A DNA stretch of 23,460 nucleotides from NCBI GenBank assembly GCA_046349775.1, contig JAXMBS010000081.1:1-23460 (forward strand), given 5' to 3'. A program made the position numbers and the translations under genes. This DNA is from JAEUIG01 sp046349775. GTDB lineage: Bacteria; Planctomycetota; Planctomycetia; Planctomycetales; Planctomycetaceae. The notes beneath the pieces are model-generated. The model did no database searches and was not told the DNA's origin. It saw nothing but the letters and a program-made list of their open reading frames with translations. Shown piece after piece: positions 17,644-23,460 of the stretch; within the stretch, counting starts at the first letter, position 1; the number at the start of each line of letters is the position of its first letter.

Positions 17644-17675
17644 TGGTCGTCTGGTGGCTTGGTCGTCTGGTCGTC
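17644..17675. repeat. TGGTCGTC short repeats in the argC leader
   Basis: TGGTCGTC occurs at 17644-17651, 17660-17667 and 17668-17675, with a variant TGGTGGCT in between. It starts 14 bases upstream of the argC start codon, so it would be in the 5' leader of the mRNA. Confidence 0.55.
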
Positions 17676-17678
17676 CTC

Positions 17679-17701
17679 GTTCCCAAATCTCATTTGGGAA
17701 C
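17679..17701. repeat. Perfect 10-base-pair hairpin upstream of argC
   Basis: Arms GTTCCCAAAT (17679-17688) and ATTTGGGAAC (17692-17701) are exact inverted copies with loop CTC. It is 49 bases upstream of argC. No U-tract follows on either strand, so it is not a typical intrinsic terminator; a dispersed palindromic repeat or an operator are both possible. Confidence 0.7.
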
Positions 17702-17901
17702 GCACTGCCATGCAGCTCCTGCTTCACGTCTCGCCCAAATGCCAGCGGTGACCGCATTCTATGACCCCTCCGGCGGCCGACAAGTTCGCATGCAACTCTT
17801 GCTGTCGGCCTGCGACCATGCTTTGAAAAACCCCGCCCTAACCGTCAGAATCCGGTTTGCGCTGCTTGTCTTGATTCAGTCTCTCCAACGGAAATTTCAC
17901 G

Positions 17902-19122
17902 ATGCCGAACGTCGCCCAGCTCGCCGCCGCCGCCCTCTCCGAAACTGATGGCCTCCTCCGCCTCGCCCCGACCTGGGTTCCCCGCTCGTTCCTGCAGCCC
18001 GGCCGGCGGCTGAAGCTCCACCCGCACGACTATTACGCTCTCGGCACCCACCGGGGCGGCATCGACGAACGCTGGTTCGCCTCCACCACCGAAGCGGCCA
18101 ACGAAAACCGCAACCACGACGAGGGCCTCAGCTACTGCGTCCACGGCAAGGAGAAGTTCCTGCTCCGCGACGCTGTGGCCGAGCTCGGCGCCGACATCGT
18201 CGGCGACCATATCTGGAAGACGTACAAGCGTGGCCGGTTTACTCCAAGTTCTTCGACAACATGGGGCCGATCCCGCATCACATGCACCAGAACGCCGCCC
18301 AGGCCAAGCTCGTCGGCCAGGAAGGCAAGCCCAGAGTCGTACTACTTTCCCCCGCAGCTCAATAACGTCGGCAACAATTTCCCCTATACGTTCATGGGGC
18401 TCGAGCCGGGGACCAAGAAGCAGCAGGTCGTCGACTGTCTCGACCGCTGGAACGACGGCGACAACGGCATCCTCGACCTGTCGAAGGCGTACCGGCTCAA
18501 GGTCGGCACCGGCTGGCTGATCCCCCCGTGCGTGTTGCACGCGCCGGGGTCGCTGCTCACGTATGAGCCGCAGTGGGGCAGCGACGTGTTCGGCATGTAC
18601 CAGTCCATCGTCGAGGGCCGCGCCGTCCCCCGCTCGCTGCTCACCAAGGACTTCCCGAAGGAGAAGCACGACGACAATGCCTACATGGTCGACGCCCTCG
18701 ACTGGGACAAAAACGTCGATCCCAACTTCAAGGCGTCGAACTACCTCGAGCCGATCGTGGCGGCCGGCGGCGAGAAGGACGGCTGGGTCGACAAGTGGAT
18801 CGTCTACGGCAAGGTCGACGGCGAGCAGCTCTTCACCGCGAAGGAACTCACGCTGCAGCCCGGCGCCAAGTGCACGATCAAGGACGGCGGCGCGTACGGC
18901 TGGATCACCGTCCAGGGCAGCGGGCGGATCGGCAAGCTCAAGCTGCAGACGCCGGCGATGATCCGCTTCGGCGCGATGACTGAAGACGAAGTGTTCGTGA
19001 CGGCCAAGGCGGCTGCCTCCGGCGTGACGTACGAGAACACCGGCACCGAGCCGCTTGTCGGCCTGCGTTACTTCGGCCCGGACGCGCAGCCCGGGGCGCC
19101 GATGAACGGGGCGAAGCGCTAG
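17902..19122 (+). CDS. Phosphomannose-isomerase-like cupin protein, with an internal double frameshift
   Basis: A 406-residue open frame resembling class I mannose-6-phosphate isomerase-type cupins, which bind a metal and interconvert aldose and ketose phosphates. Seen: CVHGKEKFLLRD near residue 75, KPESYYFPPQLNN near 143, and WLIPPCVLHAPG (about 206-217), where PMIs have a P-x-x-x-x-H-A-x-x-x-G loop. Residues 110-143 look wrong in this frame. The +1 frame there reads YSKFFDNMGPIPHHMHQNAA and QAKLVGQEGKP, matching the PMI metal-site region (V-H-x-x-x-x-A-x...GK-x-E). A missing base near 18229-18231 and an extra base near 18333 explain it. GGAAA lies about 8 bases before ATG 17902. It is first of three same-strand sugar-metabolism genes. 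The substrate is unknown, and activity depends on whether the frameshift pair is real. Confidence 0.78.
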   Translation: MPNVAQLAAAALSETDGLLRLAPTWVPRSFLQPGRRLKLHPHDYYALGTHRGGIDERWFASTTEAANENRNHDEGLSYCVHGKEKFLLRDAVAELGADIVGDHIWKTYKRGRFTPSSSTTWGRSRITCTRTPPRPSSSARKASPESYYFPPQLNNVGNNFPYTFMGLEPGTKKQQVVDCLDRWNDGDNGILDLSKAYRLKVGTGWLIPPCVLHAPGSLLTYEPQWGSDVFGMYQSIVEGRAVPRSLLTKDFPKEKHDDNAYMVDALDWDKNVDPNFKASNYLEPIVAAGGEKDGWVDKWIVYGKVDGEQLFTAKELTLQPGAKCTIKDGGAYGWITVQGSGRIGKLKLQTPAMIRFGAMTEDEVFVTAKAAASGVTYENTGTEPLVGLRYFGPDAQPGAPMNGAKR

Positions 19123-19156
19123 AATTCACGTGACGAGAGGCACAGATTCTGGTCAT

Positions 19157-19185
19157 CGAAGCCGACGGATTGCCCGTCGGCTTCG
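19157..19185. other. Perfect 12-base-pair hairpin between sugar genes
   Basis: Arms CGAAGCCGACGG (19157-19168) and CCGTCGGCTTCG (19174-19185) are exact inverted copies around loop ATTGC. It starts 35 bases after the stop of the isomerase-like gene. No T-run follows, so a Rho-independent terminator is unlikely on the classical model. It could stabilise the upstream mRNA end or tune expression within the cluster. Confidence 0.6.
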
Positions 19186-19288
19186 GTCGTCAGAGCGGTG
19201 GCGAACACGCGCATTCGCCGCTCCTTTTCAGTATCTTGGGCACTTCATTCACTGACCTTCCGAGTCGCTCCGCGCGCCAGGATTCCCG

Positions 19289-20317
19289 ATGTCCAACAAC
19301 TACCCCAAGCTGCACAACGCCATGTGGCCCGGTCTCGTCGGCAAGGAGCCGGGGACCGATCATCCGCCGATCAGCCTCGACCGGATGCTGGAACTGACGG
19401 CCAATGCGTCGGTCAACGGCCAGAAGTACGACGGCGTCGACCTGTTCCTGTTCCATCCGCATACCGACCCGGACGCCTCCGAGGCCGACATCCGCGCGAT
19501 GGCGGACAAAATTGCCTCCAAGGGCCTGCTCGTCGGCTCGCTCGTCGCTCCCGTCTGGCCCGGCACCGTGGGAGCGTCCGCGATGGGGAGCGAGGACGAC
19601 CGCCAGAAGTTTGTGCTGGCCGTCCGCAAGGCCTGCCGGATCGCCCGGATCCTCAACGAGCATGGCGTCCGCCGCTACGGCGTCATCCGCATCGACGCGG
19701 CCGATGGACCGACGCACTGGTACGACAACCCGGAGGCCAACACGAAGAAGATCGCCCGCACGTTCCGCGAAGCGGCGAAAGTCGCCGAGAGTTATGGCGA
19801 ACGCCTGGCGGCCGAAGGGGAGATCTGCTGGGGCGGCATGCACTCGTGGATGGACATGGTCAACCTGCTCGAAGCGGTCGATCGGCCGGACACGGTCGGG
19901 TTCCAGGCCGACATGGCCCACACGTATCTGTATCTGCTCGGCTACAACGCGCCGGGCCGCGCACTGCTGAAAACCGGCTACAGCGAGGACGAGTTCTGGG
20001 GCGCGTACGAAACGATGACGGACGCCCTGCGCCCGTGGACGATCGACTTCCACGTCGCCCAGAACGACGGCACGGTGCACGGCACCGGCTCGCACGACAA
20101 GACCGGCCGCCACTGCCGGGCCGACGATCCCAAGGGGAAACTCGACATCGTCAAGTGCGCCGGCTACTGGCTCAAGGGAGCCGGCTGCCGTGGCATCCAG
20201 CACATCTGCTGGGATGGCTGCATGTTCCCCAACGACGTGCTCGAAACGCAGAAAACCTGGAACACGATCCTCGACGCAATGATCAAGGTTCGCGACGCGC
20301 ACGGCTGGCAGGCGTAG
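19289..20317 (+). CDS. Sugar phosphate isomerase/epimerase family protein (xylose-isomerase-like TIM barrel)
   Basis: A 342-residue protein with the pattern of the AP_endonuc_2 / xylose-isomerase-like TIM barrel. Likely divalent-metal ligands and catalytic acids are in LAAEGEICWGG (Glu176/Glu178), FQADMAHTY (Asp208) and IDFHVAQNDG (His255). Such enzymes isomerise or epimerise sugars, inosose or keto-sugars, or dehydrate them. No signal peptide is seen, so it should act in the cytoplasm. ATG 19289 is used; the upstream ribosome binding site is weak. It lies 54 bases before a Gfo/Idh/MocA dehydrogenase and after a phosphomannose-isomerase-like gene. This pairing of TIM barrel and Gfo/Idh is common in planctomycete degradation of uncommon sugars, but the precise substrate cannot be assigned. 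Confidence 0.85.
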   Translation: MSNNYPKLHNAMWPGLVGKEPGTDHPPISLDRMLELTANASVNGQKYDGVDLFLFHPHTDPDASEADIRAMADKIASKGLLVGSLVAPVWPGTVGASAMGSEDDRQKFVLAVRKACRIARILNEHGVRRYGVIRIDAADGPTHWYDNPEANTKKIARTFREAAKVAESYGERLAAEGEICWGGMHSWMDMVNLLEAVDRPDTVGFQADMAHTYLYLLGYNAPGRALLKTGYSEDEFWGAYETMTDALRPWTIDFHVAQNDGTVHGTGSHDKTGRHCRADDPKGKLDIVKCAGYWLKGAGCRGIQHICWDGCMFPNDVLETQKTWNTILDAMIKVRDAHGWQA

Positions 20318-20371
20318 GGAATTCATTCCAGACGACGATACGACAAGACAACAGCAACAGGACGCACACCA

Positions 20372-21508
<1,137 letters not shown>

Positions 21509-21518
21509 AAGAATCGCT

Positions 21519-21597
21519 TCTGCCACCGAGCACACCGAGACCACAGAGAAAAGCCTTTCCAGCATCTCTCGGTGATCTCGGTGTCCTCTGTGGCTGA
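21519..21597. repeat. Hairpin repeat element, copy C
   Basis: Arms 21519-21551 and 21563-21597 are imperfect inverted copies of TCTGCCACCGAG-like sequence with repeated CACCGAG/CACAGAG units and a loop of about 11 bases. It begins 10 bases after the Gfo/Idh/MocA stop and ends 22 bases before the zinc-ribbon gene, so it could act as the 3' end of the sugar cluster mRNA. Confidence 0.8.
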
Positions 21598-21619
21598 TTT
21601 ACTTTTCTAGAAGGCTGCC

Positions 21620-21970
21620 ATGCAAGCCTTTTGCCGAAGCTGCAACTACCACTTCGAGGCTCCCTCCGCGCGCGAGGGAGGTTACGTGAAGTGCGTTGCA
21701 TGCGGCCGGCGGGCCGAAATCACAGAGGGCCCAACTGCCGGCAAGAAGTCGAAGAAGCAGCTCAAGAGAGGGGAGGCGTCGTGTTCAATGTGCGGCAAGA
21801 CGCTCGCTCCCGGCGTCCGCTATTGCGTTGCTTGCGGAACGACCAATAACGACATGGGCGGAGAGGCCATGGCCCTTGATACCCAACTCCGCAAATCCGC
21901 GCGCCAGCGGCTGCGGGAGGAAGATTCCTGGTGGCATATGCTTCTGAGAATGCTGGGGCGGGAAACCTAG
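21620..21970 (+). CDS. Small double zinc-ribbon protein
   Basis: A 116-residue protein with four CxxC knuckles forming two zinc ribbons: C5/C8 with C25/C28, and C55/C58 with C69/C72. A Lys-rich linker (KKSKKQLKRGE, about 42-52) joins them. The C-terminus (residues 88-116) is charged, with an amphipathic end (SWWHMLLRMLGRET) that might contact a membrane or partner. Zinc ribbons of this type bind nucleic acid or protein; the exact role is unknown and no enzyme domain is present. ATG 21620 is well supported by AGAAGG about six bases upstream. A terminator-like hairpin lies about 85 bases downstream, so it is probably a single-gene unit ahead of greA. Confidence 0.8.
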   Translation: MQAFCRSCNYHFEAPSAREGGYVKCVACGRRAEITEGPTAGKKSKKQLKRGEASCSMCGKTLAPGVRYCVACGTTNNDMGGEAMALDTQLRKSARQRLREEDSWWHMLLRMLGRET

Positions 21971-22054
21971 TCGCCCGCTGCAAATCCTTCAGAGACGGCC
22001 GAAACCCCCGATAGACAACTCTACCCATTTCCGTTAAGAATAGAGCCATCACAG

Positions 22055-22091
22055 CACGGGTCGCGGTCTCCGCCGCGTCCCGTGTTTCTTT
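22055..22091 (+). terminator. Intrinsic terminator-like hairpin
   Basis: Arms CACGGGTCGCGG (22055-22066) and CCGCGTCCCGTG (22073-22084) pair with one mismatch around a six-base loop, followed by TTTCTTT. The orientation suits the end of the zinc-ribbon transcript. A TAGACA / AAGAAT pair 18 bases apart (22012 and 22036) just upstream could be a weak promoter, in which case the hairpin would be in a short leader before greA. Confidence 0.55.
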
Positions 22092-22206
22092 GTCTAAACG
22101 AGAATATCGCCGCGGGCGACGCCGGTGAGCCGTTTCACGACGGCTGCATCCTGCCGGAACCGGGGCCGCAATTGTTTAATGACAGCCACACGGTAGAGGA
22201 TCGACG

Positions 22207-22695
22207 ATGGAACGCCAGCCCATCTCGCGCGAGGGTTACGACAAGCTCCTGGCGGAGATCAAGCATCTCGAAGAAGAGGAGATGCCCAAGATCGCCGTCA
22301 AGATCGCCGAAGCGCGCGCCGAAGGGGACCTCAGCGAAAACGCCGAGTATCACGGCGCCCGCGAAACCCAGGGCATGCTGCAGGCCAAGATCAACCAGCT
22401 CAAGAGCAAGCTGGCCGGCTGCTACATCGTCGAAAAGGCCGATATGCCCAAGGGGGTCGTCACGTTCGGCTCGACGGTCACGGTCCGCGACCTCGGCCTC
22501 GACGACGAAGAGACCTACGAATTCGTCGGCCCCGGCGAAGAGGACTACGACGGCGACATCATGAAGATCCTCACGACGAGCCCCATTGCGAAGGCGCTCT
22601 CCGGCAAGAAGGTCGGCGACCGGGCGGACGTCGTCCTGCCCAACGGGAAGACGCTCAAGCTTGAAGTCAAGAAAATCGTCGACCACGGCGAGTAG
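22207..22695 (+). CDS. greA: Transcription elongation factor GreA
   Basis: A 162-residue protein of normal GreA length. The N-terminal antiparallel coiled coil (about 1-75) carries the tip motif EGDLSENAEY with the two acidic residues Asp41 and Glu44. These reach into the RNA polymerase secondary channel and help cut backtracked RNA. The C-terminal globular half (about 85-162) has the GreA/GreB FKBP-like fold pattern, with TFGSTVTVRD, SPIAKALSGKKVGD and LPNGKTLKLEVKKI. ATG 22207 follows GAGG about six bases upstream. The gene stands alone, preceded by a terminator-like hairpin. Its last 19 bases are copied almost exactly at 22848-22866, on the far side of repeat copy D. Confidence 0.97.
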   Translation: MERQPISREGYDKLLAEIKHLEEEEMPKIAVKIAEARAEGDLSENAEYHGARETQGMLQAKINQLKSKLAGCYIVEKADMPKGVVTFGSTVTVRDLGLDDEETYEFVGPGEEDYDGDIMKILTTSPIAKALSGKKVGDRADVVLPNGKTLKLEVKKIVDHGE

Positions 22696-22866
22696 CGATT
22701 CGACGATTCGTCAGTGCCACTAGACCGCACACAGCGGAGCATCACCACGGAGCGCACAGAGATCACTGAGAAAGTGATCATGACGGAGCGCACTCCGTGT
22801 CCTCAGTGTTCTCCGTGGTAAATCTCTCAGTGACCTGACAAGGACTGATCGTCGATCACGGCGAGT
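22675..22866. repeat. Hairpin repeat element copy D inside a 19-base direct repeat
   Basis: The core hairpin has arms 22741-22772 and 22792-22823, built from ATCACCACGGAG / CACAGAG / CACTGAG units. Outside it lie inverted ends GTCAGTGCCACT (22710-22721) and AGTGACCTGAC (22829-22839). The whole is flanked by a direct repeat, 22675-22693 and 22848-22866, matching 18 of 19 bases and covering the last six codons of greA. The single difference is GAC against GAT, both Asp codons. The arrangement looks like an insertion with target duplication. Confidence 0.8.
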
Positions 22867-22907
22867 TTGGTTCGCCGATGGCGGACGCTGTTCCTTCTCT
22901 TTCTCGT

Positions 22908-23460
22908 TTACCGCCAGTAGCTGCCCTGGTTGAAAATCCGCAGCGCCGGCGCCCGGTTCTGCCACAGGTCCGATTGCGACCAGCGATACGGCTGATACAA
23001 CGGCGCCACATCGTTGATGATCGGCTGCGGCTGCTGGTCCTTCACGATCGTCGTGGGCCGCAGCGTGCCGAACAGGATTTCCATCGTGGCGTCGTGGCGA
23101 TAGCCGGGGTTCGCCAGATACTCGGTGTGGTTGAACGGGATCGAACGATAGACTTCGTCGTACGAACGGCCGTTGACCGTCGCGCTGGAGGCGGCCAGCG
23201 GCACGATCGTCACGCTCCCTGGCGCGGCGGATGCGTCTCCCGGCGTCGCGAGAGCATCCACGGCAGGCGCCGGCGGCTGGAACGGATCGGCCGCCTGAAC
23301 CACAACCTGTGCGGCCTCCGGGGCCGGCGGAATCAACTTCGGCCCGGCGTCGTCGCCTGCCTGCTCCGGCACGATGGCAATTCCGAACGGATTCGCCTGT
23401 GCCGGTGCGGTCCAGGTCGCTGCGCTCGCGGCGGACAGCAACGTCAAAGATCGGAGAATT
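22908..23460 (-). CDS. Secreted planctomycete-type protein of unknown function (start lies outside the window)
   Basis: At least 180 residues; the frame is open to the right edge. The visible N-terminal part, LRSLTLLSAASAATWTAPAQA, reads like a signal peptide with a cleavage site after AQA, so the true start is probably just beyond 23460; the TTG at 23447 would truncate the signal. A Pro/Ala-rich linker (residues about 30-90) follows. Then comes a distinct C-terminal domain, SYDEVYRSIPFNHTEYLANP through HDATMEILFGTLRP to QSDLWQNRAPALRIFNQGSYWR, rich in aromatic residues. No enzyme motif is recognised. The product is likely periplasmic or extracellular. It ends 42 bases from the direct repeat beyond greA, which it faces tail to tail. 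Confidence 0.7.
   Translation of the reverse strand, partial: ILRSLTLLSAASAATWTAPAQANPFGIAIVPEQAGDDAGPKLIPPAPEAAQVVVQAADPFQPPAPAVDALATPGDASAAPGSVTIVPLAASSATVNGRSYDEVYRSIPFNHTEYLANPGYRHDATMEILFGTLRPTTIVKDQQPQPIINDVAPLYQPYRWSQSDLWQNRAPALRIFNQGSYWR

Overview
The window looks like chromosomal DNA from a member of the Planctomycetota. The reasons are the high-GC codon use, a Hanks-type serine/threonine kinase whose C-terminal half reads like a right-handed beta-helix, a prepilin-like DUF1559 gene beside a DUF4198 gene, a class III pilin-like small protein, and a Gfo/Idh/MocA oxidoreductase next to a xylose-isomerase-like TIM barrel. This is inferred from gene content; I cannot name a genus. No rRNA, tRNA, CRISPR array, transposase or phage gene was seen.

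Layout. 1-2000: SWIM zinc-finger protein. 2065-5982: one very long kinase gene whose kinase domain is open but whose transmembrane and beta-helix part is broken into all three frames. 6121-7605: FAD-dependent sugar-lactone-oxidase-like enzyme. 7607-11315, minus strand: MFS transporter, short-chain dehydrogenase and APC permease, probably one operon. 11587-14451: Cys-rich exported protein, then frame-broken DUF1559 and DUF4198 genes. 14645-15688, minus: DapA/NanA-family aldolase. 16050-16610: pilin-like membrane anchor with an Arg/Glu-rich tail. 16620-17630, minus: argC. 17902-21508: a sugar-metabolism cluster of phosphomannose-isomerase-like protein, TIM-barrel isomerase/epimerase and Gfo/Idh/MocA dehydrogenase. 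21620-22695: double zinc-ribbon protein and greA. 22908 to the right edge, minus: secreted protein cut by the window end.

Two signals stand out. First, the gaps between genes hold many short palindromic or repetitive elements: four copies of one long-hairpin family built from a CAC-N-GAG-like unit; a palindrome that supplies the last residues of the MFS protein; a hairpin in the argC leader; a second mosaic palindrome; and short tandem repeats. One hairpin copy is flanked by a near-perfect 19-base direct repeat of the end of greA, which looks like the trace of an insertion.

Second, single-base frame disruptions are clustered (about 3300-5750 and 12450-14400), plus a compensating pair inside the gene at 17902. 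In each case the expected protein sequence is still readable across frames. That fits indel errors in the sequence, or very recent decay, better than old pseudogenes. No clearly new defence or mobile system is visible. The most system-like candidates are the Cys-rich/DUF1559/DUF4198 locus and the hairpin-element family.
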